NCBI GenBank assembly: GCA_003427395.1
Contig: BFEA01000191.1
Coordinates: forward strand, 1,770,872 to 1,798,352
Direction of reading: 5' to 3'
Length of the DNA stretch: 27,481 nt
From: Chara braunii
Lineage: Eukaryota; Streptophyta; Charophyceae; Charales; Characeae
Shown here: piece after piece, positions 9,601 to 18,075 of the stretch
Layout of the letters: every line of letters starts with the position of its first letter
Position numbering within the stretch: the first letter of the stretch is position 1
The notes under the pieces: generated by a model
Seen by the model: the letters and a program-made list of their open reading frames with translations, nothing else
The model's database searches: none
Told to the model about the DNA's origin: nothing
Program-made: the position numbers and the translations under genes

Positions 9601-12600
9601 TAGGCGATCCATATTCGGCAGTCAATCACTTGCAGTAGACTGCAGTTGGCTACCCGTCTACCCCCGAATAGAACGCACGGTCATTATGGGCCCATTTGGC
9701 TCACATTTATATCCAGATGCAGCGAAAATGACCGCAAATTCTATTCTATTCGGGGGAAGAAGGGTAGTAGCAGTCCCCATTTGGCTCACATTTCTGTCCA
9801 GATGCAGCGAAAATGACCGTAAATTCTATTCGGGGGAAGAAGGGTAGCAGCAGTACGTAGTTGTCTCTCGTTACCTGTGTCAGGGAGCCCCAGAACGTTG
9901 GCCTGACCAAAGTACCCGTGCGGAGAGATGATGGCGACGTTGAAGATCATGGGCACGCGCGCGAGGAATTTCTCGAGCAACACTGGCGATGGCGCTTGCA
10001 TGAGGTCCTCCAGCAATTCCATCATGTCCTTGATGCGGCCGGCGCAATTTCCCCATCCGTTTTCGAATCCAAGCGCTCGAAGCTGGTCCTGCACGGCGGA
10101 GACGGGCGCATCGTGTCCAACACTCGACAAGTACTCCGTTGCCTTCTTCAGTCCGTCCCGCAGAGCGGGCAAATCCTCAAGTTGGTCGTTCACCATCAAC
10201 GTCTCCCCTTGGTACTTGTGATTGCGCAGGAAATCCAGCAGCGGTTGCAATGCCTTGGCGTTCTTAAACAGCTTCGTGGAAAGGTGCTTGTTCAAAAACT
10301 CGACGCCGTTGCCGATCGAAGACGGTCGGGTCATACGCGGGAAATTCGCGTTGAATGGGCCCATATCGAACTCCAAAAGCGAAAACTCGTCCACCGGCTT
10401 GTCAAGCTTCAATTGCTCTTTGAAGTCCAAATACTCCGACACGGTCAACTCGTCCACCGACAGCTCAAACACGTTGATTCGCACGTAGAGCCATTCTGCC
10501 ACACGCGGCCGCGCCGCCATCGCGATCCAAGGCGGTATGACCACCTGAATTCCCCCCCATCACCACCACCAACAACAACATCACAAAACAGACACGTGAG
10601 CAAATAGAGTAATTACAATAAGATTATATTATGAGACGAATAGAACTTCATAAGAGACCGTTTGAGCAGAAAGAAGATTCCACGGCAACAACAAAAAAAA
10701 ACAAGAAAAAAGAACATTCCACGGCGGCATGACCATCTGAATGCCCCCCCACACCACCACCAACAACAACATCACATAACAGACACGTCAGCAAATAGAG
10801 TAATTACAGTAAGATTATTATGAGACGAATAGAAACTTCATAAGACACCGTTTGGGCAGAAATAAGATTCCACGGCGGTATGACCACCTCAATTCCCCCC
10901 AATCAACACCAACAACAACAACATCACAAAACAGACACGTGAGCAAATAGAGTAATTACAATAAGATTATTATGAGACGGAGAAACTTCATAAGACACCG
11001 TTTGGGCAGAAATAAGATTCCACGGCGGTATGACCACCTGGATTGCCCCCCATCAACACCACCACCACCATCATCACAAAACAGACACGTCAGCAAATAG
11101 AGCAATTACAATAAGATTATTATGAGACGAATACGTCAGCAAATGGAGTAATTATAATAAGATTATTATGAGAAATAGAAACTTCATAAGACACAGTTTG
11201 GGAAGAAAGAAGATCGCAGTGCTCCTAAAAAAGCACATTTGGAAGGGCAAATTGCGGAAAAACACCGGTTTGGACAAGTATCATAGCAACAAGTATACCT
11301 GTCCGCCCCTCTAATGGCCACAAAGATACCTGGAAAGTTGCAAAAATACTCTTTTCGCAAAATTTCGAAGCAGATTTATCGGGCGATACCTCTTTTCGTC
11401 ACAGAGACCCCGTCCGTTTGGCCTGAGGCAAGACTAACCTGCTACTAACCTGCTGTTATCAAACCATAGACAGCTAAAGACGAAATATGCCAAGTAAACC
11501 TACATAATAGGGTACATTTTTTTAATCTGACAGTACCATGCTATAATCAAAAGCTACTACTACCCAAGCAACTAAACTTACCATAAATGTAATGACTGGA
11601 GCCATTATAAAGATGAATAAATTAGTACTACTTGGTAGAACAGGCTGTTTTATCATTAATTTCAAACCATCTGCTAGGGGGCGGGGGAAATGACACCTCA
11701 GCCAAAAGCAAAGACACCAATAAACCGAGAAATGGTCCAAATTGTTGAAAAAAACAAAGAAAACAAGACACATCCAGATCATCCGTCCACGACACCTCAG
11801 ACAAGAGAACTAACTGGCCGCACCCCACTACAAATGCGCAAAGCGGAGAATGTACCTTCCACAAGAACTTCGAAAGATGCACCCACCATAGCTTGGCTTT
11901 TTCAAATTGGGGAAGCGCGGCACAACATCTACAGACGGCTACTAGGACTCGCACAAGCCGAAGGAAATGTACAAAAAGCGGAGATGTAGGACAACACCTT
12001 TGACACCAAGCACTCGAGGAGGGCGAGGGCAAGAGCCATACAGCGTCAAGTCGCTTTTTTTGTTTTTTTCCACGGTACAAAAAAAACTCCATGGATCAGG
12101 TCAAACTAGACGGACAAGGTTGACTTTCAGAAAAAGGAAGGCCAGGCAGCATTCAGACGGATCAGGTCAGACTTTCAGAAAAAGGAAGACCAGGCAGCAT
12201 TCAGACGGATCAGGTCTGACGATGATCCAGGCCGCGGTCAAAGGTCAACATCCGGATGCAAAATTGGGCCATTACCCAGGTAGGGTTGAATTGTGAGGTC
12301 CCCGGCCTCTCCTATGTTTTCCGAAATCAAAAGTTTCCAAACCAAAAAACAAAAAAACAAAAAAACAAAAAAACAAAAAAACAAAAAAACAAAAAAAGTT
12401 CAACATCCTGATTGAGGAGGAGAACTTAAAAAGACAAAAGCTCGGAACTGCGTGGTGGTTGGTAGCATTTCCCGGACCGCATTATCGACCACATTCAGGA
12501 CATATGCACATGAATACACAGAACACCCAAACCACTCCTACTTGGTGGATCCTTCGGTTACACGACACCACCAAAACGACCCCAGCATTTGGTTCCACAA

Positions 12601-15600
12601 TGTCATTCCATTGTAATCAATCATAACAGAAATCACAAAGCTACCTTGGCCTAGGCCGGAAAAGAGGTTTATAAGGGCAAACAAATTGCAGAAATACCCG
12701 TTCCGAGAAGTATCGTAGCAAAAATACCGGTCCGCCCCTGTGTGGCCACAACTAAATTGGGAAAGTTGCAAAAATACCGTTTTCAAAAAGTTTCCCAGCA
12801 GATTTACCATTGTTGCAAAAGGGGCACCTCCTTGCGCATACAGGGGCGGACCGGTTCAAGGCTGGCGGGTCCGTTGTTGCAAAAGGAGGTACCGCCGGTC
12901 CGCCGGCGTATTTGCCGCGAAAGAAAGAACTGCCCGGTAAATCTGCATAGCAACTTTTGAAAAAAGGTATGTCTGCAACTTTGCTGGGATATTTGTCACA
13001 ATACAAGGGGCAGACCGGGGGCCAAGTCCCACTAGCAGAGTTGAGCTACCTGAACACCTGAATGTGGACGCTTTTGCGGAGATGTGCAGAATTGGTGTTG
13101 AGTTTCCTGAAATGCACGTCTCCACAAACGTCCAAATTCAGGCGTTGAGGTAGCTCAACGCTGCTAGTGGGACTTGGCCCCGGTATTTTTGACGATACTT
13201 CTCGGAACCGGTATTTCTGCAATTTGCCCAAAAAAGAAGATTAAAAAAAAGTCATGCAGCCAGATAGAACGCATCGTCATAAATGGGATGCCCCTCTGAC
13301 TTTTTTCTACTGACCGCTCTACTGATCGCTCCTGACTTTTCCTGCCGATCAGGGACGTCGCGTGTTCGATTCTTGAGATCGGATGATGGACAAAAAAATG
13401 CGATAGCCGATCTGGTTCTGACACGTGCCTGGGGAAGAGTTCAAGGGAGGGACAGTTTCCGCATTGGTGCAATTTTCGCTCTAAGCTCGCATGGACCCAG
13501 CCGGTTTCAGAGCCAGATTCACGCTTTCTGGAAACTTGCATAGCACCAGTCAGCCCTTAGCGATCAGCACCATACTAGGTTGCATTTGGTCCAGAAGGTC
13601 TGCACTCGAAAAAGACGAGATAAAGATGTAGAACCTAAGAGGAATATAATACCCCTGCCTGTCGACATAAGGTCGACGGAAAAAGGGAGGAAGGGGGGGA
13701 GCGGGGAAAGAGAAAAAAAAAAACAACAAGAAAAGCAGCTCGATCCATCATAATCGCAGGGGAACCCTCACAATGGATGAGCTCTGATCACCGTCGGAAG
13801 TAGGCGCCCAACATGATGTTTGATTCAAAAAAAGAAAGGGAAAAACAAAATCAGAAGACAGGAAACGAGATACCGCCAGTACTTGACGCAAGGACGGGAA
13901 GAAATTGATTGGCTTTTGAGTACACAAAAACGGAAGGGAAAAGATTCAAGAAAGTGGAGAGTCTAAGAAGAAAAAAAGGCGGCAGAGAAAAGAGAAGGTG
14001 GTGAGCAAGTAAGAGGGCACGAGAGAAAGGGGACTTGATTAGTGAAGAGAGGAGGGAACAAGTGAGGAGAGAAGAAAACGAGTTGTGAACAGATGAGGAC
14101 ATTAACCAGAAATCGAAGAGCGCGTACGAGAGCAAGGGAAAGACAGGACGGCAGAGAAAAGCGTGAAGGCAGATCGGTGGGCAATGGTAAGTGCGAGCGG
14201 AGTGATGGGTGCAATGAGCTCAAAAAAGGGGGGGGCGGGGGGGGGAAAAAAAAGATGTCCGAAGGAACAGGATGGAACGGAGTTTAGGGAGATCTTACCC
14301 CGCAACGTCTGCAGTGAGAGAGCGGAGAGCAGCGTTTCGATCGAGGAAGGTGAGACAAGATACACGCGAGAGGGAAGAGAAGGAAAGGCGGGAGAAGAGA
14401 GAGGTGGTTAGGGATTACGACAGATCGCCAACTGCAACCCCTCCAAAGAAATGTTAAGTGCAAGAGAACCTGAGAAGCAGAGAGATAACTGCCTACCGAA
14501 TCAGGAAAGAAAAGGGCTGGGAAGAGGGAAGAGAACGAAGGAGAGCGAGGAGCGAAGGCACAGATCAGAGAAGGATAATCCTGTTCACAAGTGCGCAAGG
14601 AGAAAGGGGAGAAAGGAGGGTCGTAAGCAACGGTAGGACAGGAGAAAGTGAGGCTGAGAGTTAGTGAAGAAAGGGAGAACTGGAGAAGAAGAGTCGTCAA
14701 CTCGAGAAGAGAGAAGTATTAAAAAAGACTGCTGAAGCGAGAGATACCAAGCAAACGAAGACATTAAAGACGGGCGGGGCGACGTAACAACTCCACAAAC
14801 TTCAACAAAGGGAAAATTCAGAACCGAGGAAATGAAAGAGAGCGCAGGAAACAGAAACAGTCAACAGAGCAAACAATTCACTGCTGTCAATGAGAGGGGG
14901 AAAAGGGAAAAACAAAAAAAACAGATCATAGTCAAGAAGATCCCCCTCCCCTGAAGTGCACTTAATTTTTAGCGACTGAGCACTGTGCACACGTCTTTTG
15001 GCACTTGTTTGTTCGCACTCCTTTCCGCCCCACCCCTCTTTGAAGTCGCACGGCTCTATTCCATACTTCTCTGCCCGCCGTCTTCCACAGGACCACGACA
15101 TACTGGGCCTCACTAACATGCTTCCCAAGGGGGGGGGAAGGGGAAGGGGGGGAAGGGGAGGCGGGGGGGAACGAAGTACTGATCATGGAGTGTGTTGCAC
15201 TCCTGAAGACAAAACGGAGTATAAGAAAAAGTGCCGAGAGGCGCGCATACAAGCGAGCTGAACAGGACAAAGAGAGAACTCGTATCACCCGTTCGCTGTT
15301 TCTATCTCCTTCTTGTCCACAGTGTCGTACTAATCTCCCGCCATGCCGCAGACGGAGACAGATAGACGAAGCAGAGTGCGAACAGGGAGTTCTACAGACG
15401 CAAAAAAAAAAAAAAAAAAAAAAAAAAACGCACGCACGCCTGAAACATGTAAAAGGCCTTGAGGTGCCAAGAAACACTCTTCAAACCCTGAAAGAAAGCC
15501 CTCGATCCTAAATAAATTAAAGTCCAAAAAACACTAAAAGAAAGACCTCGATTCTAATAAATCAAAGAAAAATACCAAGATTTTTGCAGACACTGAATAT

Positions 15601-16219
15601 TAGATAAACAATTTCGGACCACCGATCAAAGACCACAGAACGGGGGGGGGGGATGAGAGGGAGGGCGGGAGGGGGGGGAGCAGAGGGGGGGTTGAGAGAA
15701 AGCACCGATCAGTGCTGGTTGCGTCATATCCGCTTAATATACGAATCGACGATAACAGAGCAACGAGCAATGCGAACGAGACCAGAATGAACCAAAAACA
15801 AAAAAGAAAACAGAATAAACCAACAGAGCACAACCGACATTCGTGTAATTCAGTTAGAATCCACGAAAGTTCGATTGAGCCGCCAAGAAGTAGTGAAATC
15901 AACATAAACGAGAACGAGACAGGAGAAACGATCCGTCATACAAGGGTCGGTTCACTTTGCTTCGCTAACTAATGGGAAGAAAAGAGGCCGACCTTACAAC
16001 CGCCATGAAAACCACATTCCTAAGCAGGCGGCGACAAAGGAACGACACTATTTATAGATCCTGAAAGAACAGCCCTTTGCTAAAGCCCGATGAAAGATCG
16101 AATGGGATCTCATCATCATCATCATCGTCATCATCATTATCATCATCATCATCATCATCATCCCCGATGAAAGATCGAATGGGATCTCATCATCATCATC
16201 ATCGTCATCGTCATCATCG

Positions 16220-16255
<36 letters not shown>

Positions 16256-17830
16256 CCATCACCATCGTCATCGATCAGCATCGTCATCATCATCATTATC
16301 AGAGGCCGAATCAAAAGAGGGTACACAACAGACACCAAAGACCACAGAATAAACTAAGGTGTTATAAATGCAGCTAAAAGGTCACAAAAAAGGCCAATGT
16401 ACCTAAGAGGAAAGGCGAGTCTAAGGCGATACTTGCTGTGCGAAGCATTCTGCAGGCAGTAATTGACGCGCTAATTTAGATAGTAGGTCCAATCAGTAAT
16501 GCAACAGCTAAATGAGGCCATGATGAGGCGACTCAGATCGTCCACGCGTCTCTCTCAGACGCGGGGCAAACGTTCAAGCAAGCGTTTGCGAGAAGTACGG
16601 CCCAAAGCATGTATTCACAGCTAGAATTTCCAGGACGCATCCGAACGCATTGACGGCCAGATTCACTCGTCGAAAGGTTATACAAGGTAAGATGCGTTAA
16701 AGATTTACTACCAGATTTTAATTGCGACAAGCAAGCGCAATATCAGAATTCCGCGAGCAAATACCCAAAGAGATTGTCAACGTACTAAGCGTTGACACAT
16801 TAGAAGGTCAAACAAATTAACAAAAAAGAAAAACAAAACTGCGAGATGGACATTGGGCCAGTAACAAAGAAGTGAGATCAAGTCAACAAACTAACAAAAA
16901 AAAAAAAAAAACTGCGAGATGGACATTGGGGCAGTACCAAAGAAGTGAAATCAAGGATCCGGAATATGAAACGATGAAATCCCCTCCTCGTCAAATCACA
17001 TCCCGTCGAAGACAGGCGAGGAGAGTACGATGAAATCTCCTCCTCATGAAATCACATTCCGTCGAAGACGGGCGAGGAGAGTGTAACGTAATCTGACAGG
17101 CGAGGGGGTAAGAAAACAAAAAGCAAAAACGAAAAAACAAAAAAGACCTACGCAGATAGACAAGACAACCACTACTTAGAAAGTGCCAAGTACGGCGATG
17201 ATATAATCTACCGTAACCAAAAAAACAAAAAAAAAAAAGCAGAAACCAAAAAAAAAAAAGACCCAGGCAGACAGACAAGACAATCAGTGCTTAGAAAAAA
17301 CAAAATGTAGCAAAACAAAATCGATTCTACTATGGCGATGATTTAACGACAGGTAATGTAATATGTAATGTAACGTCACGTAACGCATGTCCAAACAAAA
17401 TAGTGAAAACAGTGGCCATAGACTGCTTCTCGTACAAGCATCGATAGGCTGCTTCTCGTCCAAACAAAAGAAGAAAGAACAAAGAAGAAAAAACAAAAAA
17501 CAATGCTCCGAAACTTACCGCTTCTTGCGCGGACTGCAGAAGAGTGGCAAAAGCGCTGTCCTTGATGGTAGTTCCGGAGAAACACTCGATGGCTCCGACG
17601 CGCTCCAGCTGCTTCTGCAGTTCATGTGGCTGCAGAGTATGCTTGCCTTTCTCCACTAATCGAGAGAGCATAAATATGATCTGATTACGGTAATCACGGA
17701 TCGAGTCCTTGACACGCACAGTCATACTCGCAATGCGAGACAGCTCAGGCATCTTCTCTGGCCTGGGCTTCAATTCCCCATCCTCCAGATCGACGGTCAT
17801 CGTCATCGCGTCCTCAGCTGCATACTCCAT
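5808..17830 (-). CDS. Sucrose synthase, complete coding region in four exons
   Basis: The gene encodes UDP-dependent sucrose synthase (sucrose + UDP = fructose + UDP-glucose), a cytosolic GT-B glycosyltransferase that feeds UDP-glucose into cell-wall and starch synthesis. Coding exons on the minus strand are 17519-17830, 9875-10544, 7338-8027 and 5808-6682. All introns are GT-AG, phases agree (0, 1, 1), and the joined product is 848 residues, close to the usual 800-850. The order is N-terminal regulatory region, GT-B N-domain with [18 protein letters not shown] and [11 protein letters not shown], then the GT-B C-domain with [11 protein letters not shown] (Arg610, Lys615) and the E-X7-E pair Glu706/Glu714 in [13 protein letters not shown]. 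No frameshift or stop interrupts it. Land-plant sucrose synthase genes usually have many more exons. The family is certain; the paralogue class is not. Confidence 0.94.
6683..7337 (-). other. Sucrose synthase intron 3
   Basis: A 655-bp intron with donor GTAAGA (7337 downward) and acceptor CAG ending at 6683. It contains an imperfect tandem duplication at 7057-7238 and a T/A-rich stretch near 6856-6875. I see no gene. Confidence 0.9.
7057..7238. repeat. Imperfect duplication in intron 3
   Basis: GTAGTGAAGATAGTGAAGGTGAATTG and the following GATGAAAGATTTGA-AGAAGAATAC appear at 7057-7123 and again at about 7169-7238, with a GTAGGTAGGTAGG run just before the second copy. Confidence 0.8.
7338..8027 (-). 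CDS. Sucrose synthase exon 3 (GT-B N-domain)
   Basis: The exon encodes residues 328-557 plus the first base of codon 558. It opens with [19 protein letters not shown] and contains [32 protein letters not shown] (438-449), [13 protein letters not shown] (His467, the conserved catalytic-site histidine region), [17 protein letters not shown] and [29 protein letters not shown]. The acceptor is CAG at 8030-8028 and the donor is GTAAG from 7337. The first and last codons are split with phase 1, matching neighbours. The phrase [14 protein letters not shown] is a few residues longer than usual in the family. Confidence 0.95.
8110..8398. repeat. (GAA)n/(GAAA)n purine tract
   Basis: The tract is AGAAAG-type units with two copies of an embedded phrase GCTTTTTTAATTCCAACAG at about 8209 and 8295, so a unit of about 85 bp has been duplicated. 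On the sucrose synthase sense strand it is a TTC-rich polypyrimidine tract directly upstream of the exon 3 acceptor. Confidence 0.85.
8562..8714. mobile_element. MITE-like inverted-repeat element in intron 2
   Basis: The left arm (8562-8622, starting AAAACGAGTTATA and containing TTGCACTATGGG) is the imperfect reverse complement of the right arm (about 8650-8714, ending CATAGTGCAAATATAACTCG). The arms are about 60 bp and differ at roughly one base in six. The loop holds ATACAACCCAGCTTTC. There is no coding capacity. Clear target duplications are not visible. Confidence 0.7.
9296..9586. mobile_element. Fold-back element with about 97-bp arms
   Basis: The left arm at about 9296-9392 (ACGGGGC..., TTATAAAACC, CGAAACCTTTGTAT, GTGCCGCAGATCCCAAAATGACT) is repeated in inverted form at about 9488-9586, including AGTCATTTTGGGATCTGCGG and ATACAAAGGTTTCG. 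The innermost 20 bases match perfectly. The spacer is about 95 bp. A transcript of this intron would form a long hairpin. It has no coding capacity. Confidence 0.75.
9650..9854. repeat. Duplicated fold-back next to the exon 2 donor
   Basis: Two tandem copies of a unit of about 80 bp (CCATTTGGCTCACATTT...CGGGGGAAGAAGGGTAG) lie at about 9691-9775 and 9777-9854. An inverted partial copy lies at 9650-9686 (CTACCCGTCTACCCCCGAATAGAA). The last copy ends about 20 bp from the splice donor of exon 2. It looks like a small inverted-repeat element whose right half was duplicated. Confidence 0.75.
9875..10544 (-). CDS. Sucrose synthase exon 2 (N-terminal region into GT-B)
   Basis: The exon encodes residues 105-327 plus the first base of codon 328. 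It starts [18 protein letters not shown] and continues with [51 protein letters not shown] and, near the end, [28 protein letters not shown], the start of the GT-B N-domain. The acceptor is CAG at 10547-10545 and the donor GTAACG from 9874. The GTG at 10544 is the codon for Val105 and not a start. The phase-1 end joins exon 3 to restore PDTGGQ. The plus-strand 248-codon frame over this exon is an antisense shadow. Confidence 0.95.
10531..11210 (-). repeat. Tandem array of 3' splice-site modules, about 150 bp each
   Basis: Read on the minus strand, each unit ends with a G/pyrimidine-poor stretch and an AG followed by a near copy of the first codons of exon 2. The real acceptor is at 10545. Copies lie with exon-like starts at 10736 (ATG GTC ATG CCG CCG TGG), 10887 and 11037 (both GTG GTC ATA CCG CCG TGG). 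The spacing is about 190, 150 and 150 bp, and a partial fifth unit extends to about 11210. Each unit also carries a branch-point-like CTCAC or CTGAC about 50 bases upstream of its AG, and the phrases AATCTTATT and TAATTACTCTATTTGCT. After TGGA the copies leave the exon sequence. Confidence 0.85.
11246..11400. mobile_element. Diverged fragment of the 12675-13229 element
   Basis: AAGGGCAAATTGCGGAAA, CAAGTATCATAGCAACAAGTATACC, TCCGCCCCT, GGCCACA, GGAAAGTTGCAAAAATAC and CAGATTTA occur here in the same order as in the left half of the element at 12675-13229. The right half is absent, so this is a truncated, older copy. Confidence 0.65.
12122..12217. repeat. 48-bp tandem repeat, two copies and a partial
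   Basis: GACTTTCAGAAAAAGGAAGRCCAGGCAGCATTCAGACGGATCAGGT-type units start at 12122 and 12170. A partial unit (ATCAGGTCAAACTAGACGGA) precedes them. Confidence 0.85.
12340..12397. repeat. (CAAAAAAA)n microsatellite
   Basis: About six tandem copies of an 8-bp A-rich unit. Confidence 0.9.
12675..13229. mobile_element. Inverted-repeat element, host of a nested MITE
   Basis: The left end (GGGCAAACAAATTGCAGAAATACCC, then TTCCGAGAAGTATCGT) is repeated inverted at the right end (ACGATACTTCTCGGAACC and ATTTCTGCAATTTGCCC). A second pair of inverted segments lies inside: GGGAAAGTTGCAAAAATACC...CAGATTTACC on the left against GGTAAATCTGC...GCAACTTTGCTGGGAT on the right. The central region is GC-rich with GGGGCGGACCGG and GGTCCGCCGGCG. 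No transposase is visible. A MITE has inserted at 13019-13180 within the right arm. GGGC ends suggest a PIF-like non-autonomous element, but target duplications are not clear (TAA on the left, AAA on the right). Confidence 0.7.
13019..13180. mobile_element. Nested MITE with CGG target duplication
   Basis: This 162-bp element has near-perfect terminal inverted repeats of more than 30 bp (GGGCCAAGTCCCACTAGCAG on the left, CTGCTAGTGGGACTTGGCCC on the right). CGG flanks it at 13016-13018 and 13181-13183. The opposite arm of the host element reads ACCGGTATTTTT at the equivalent place, which shows the empty site with a single CGG. Internal phrases ACCTGAATGTGGACGC and CTCCACAAACGTCC match the MITE at 3531-3700. 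Confidence 0.8.
13870..14720. repeat. Purine-rich stretch of intron 1
   Basis: The plus strand is very rich in A and G (GAGAGAAGAAAAC, GGAAGAGAAGG and similar) with only scattered pyrimidines, plus a G run at 14229-14246. In the sucrose synthase transcript this is a long polypyrimidine stretch. The many Arg/Lys/Glu-rich or Ser/Leu/Phe-rich frames here are composition artefacts and I call no gene. Confidence 0.6.
15128..15173 (+). repeat. G-run cluster with quadruplex potential
   Basis: At least four runs of four or more G (GGGGGGGGAAGGGGAAGGGG and on) are separated by one to three bases. On this strand the sequence satisfies the usual G-quadruplex pattern. It is the template strand of sucrose synthase, so the transcript is C-rich here. 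A second, weaker G-run cluster lies at about 15643-15690. Confidence 0.75.
15402..15428. repeat. Poly-A run
   Basis: About 26 consecutive A bases followed by CGCACGCACG. No element attached to the run is recognised. Confidence 0.9.
16089..16300. repeat. (ATC)n microsatellite with duplicated leader
   Basis: GATGAAAGATCGAATGGGATCTC followed by an (ATC)n run occurs at 16089 and again at about 16167, and the second run continues to about 16300 with GTC and ACC variants. The His, Asp, Ser and Met homopolymer frames are artefacts. Confidence 0.9.
16820..17345. repeat. Three successive tandem duplications near the intron 1 donor
   Basis: The first pair is ACTGCGAGATGGACATTGGG with following sequence at about 16839 and 16911. 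The second is GATGAAATC-CCTCCTC with CGTCGAAGAC-GGCGAGGAGAGT at about 16974 and 17029. The third is an A-rich leader with GACC-A-GCAGA-AGACAAGACAA and TTAGAAA at about 17144 and 17262, each followed by GGCGATGAT. Each pair is imperfect, so they are not recent. Confidence 0.75.
17519..17830 (-). CDS. Sucrose synthase exon 1 (N-terminal regulatory region)
   Basis: The exon encodes residues 1-104 and ends in phase 0 with QSAQEA before donor GTAAGT. The start is the ATG at 17830 in the context GCC-ATGG (purine at -3, G at +4). The open frame extends upstream to 18172 but crosses the (CT)n tract, so an earlier start is unlikely. The region contains ELSRIAS, whose L-x-R-x-x-S spacing (Ser35) matches the N-terminal phosphorylation motif of plant sucrose synthases (LTRVHS in maize), then [33 protein letters not shown]. 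The first 29 residues are an acidic extension beyond the usual N-terminus. Confidence 0.9.
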
Positions 17831-17855
17831 GGCTAAGGTGTGCCCCCAACCTCCC

Positions 17856-17910
<55 letters not shown>

Positions 17911-18055
17911 CTGGCCTGCTACTAATCCCGCTTAAAAAGTGCACACAGGAACGATAAACGCGGGAATCAGATGCGTGCGATCGAGAATACCGACGAGGGT
18001 GTTTCGAACTACCGCCGCTCCGGTAGAATGATCGGTACGGTACTTCGACGTCTTC
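17831..18055 (-). promoter_or_regulatory. Predicted 5' untranslated leader
   Basis: If the TATA box at 18076-18083 is used, transcription would start near 18050, giving a leader of about 220 bases. It contains a (CT)n run of about 25 units on the sense strand. An additional 5' untranslated intron cannot be excluded. The exact transcript start is inferred. Confidence 0.4.
17859..17907 (-). repeat. (CT)n microsatellite in the 5' leader
   Basis: A perfect GA run on the plus strand reads (CT)n in the sucrose synthase transcript and ends 29 bases before the start codon. CT-rich leaders are common in plant genes; a regulatory role here is inference. Confidence 0.9.
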
Positions 18056-18075
18056 TCTCTCGCAAGTACCCGCTA

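Larger units (their letters stand above)
8028..9874 (-). other. Sucrose synthase intron 2
   Basis: A 1,847-bp intron with donor GTAACG (from 9874) and acceptor CAG ending at 8028. It contains a GAA-rich purine tract close to the acceptor side, a MITE-like inverted repeat (8562-8714), a long-armed fold-back (9296-9586) and a duplicated fold-back next to the donor (9650-9854). The purine tract on the plus strand reads as polypyrimidine in the transcript. No gene is seen in the intron on either strand. Confidence 0.9.
10545..17518 (-). other. Sucrose synthase intron 1 (about 7 kb)
   Basis: The donor is GTAAGT (17518-17513) and the acceptor is at 10547-10545. The join of QSAQEA with VVIPPW follows the family pattern exactly, so no exon is missing. 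The intron contains a tandem array of copied acceptors (10531-11210), two copies of one inverted-repeat element (11246-11400 and 12675-13229) with a nested MITE, several tandem duplications, purine-rich DNA, G runs and an ATC microsatellite. I find no other gene inside it. Plus-strand frames such as 11690-11989 and 11967-12296 have no recognisable domain. Confidence 0.9.

Noticed and set aside
9861-10607. 248-codon plus-strand frame
   Set aside because: It is the antisense shadow of sucrose synthase exon 2.
11690-12296. Plus-strand frames of 99 and 109 codons in intron 1
   Set aside because: No recognisable domain, and the second one is built from the 48-bp tandem repeat.
13365-13372. TTCGATTC resembling a tRNA T-loop (also at 27319-27326)
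   Set aside because: Neither place has a pairing T-stem, acceptor stem or D-arm.
16048-16352. Poly-Asp/His/Ser proteins
   Set aside because: They are translations of the ATC microsatellite.
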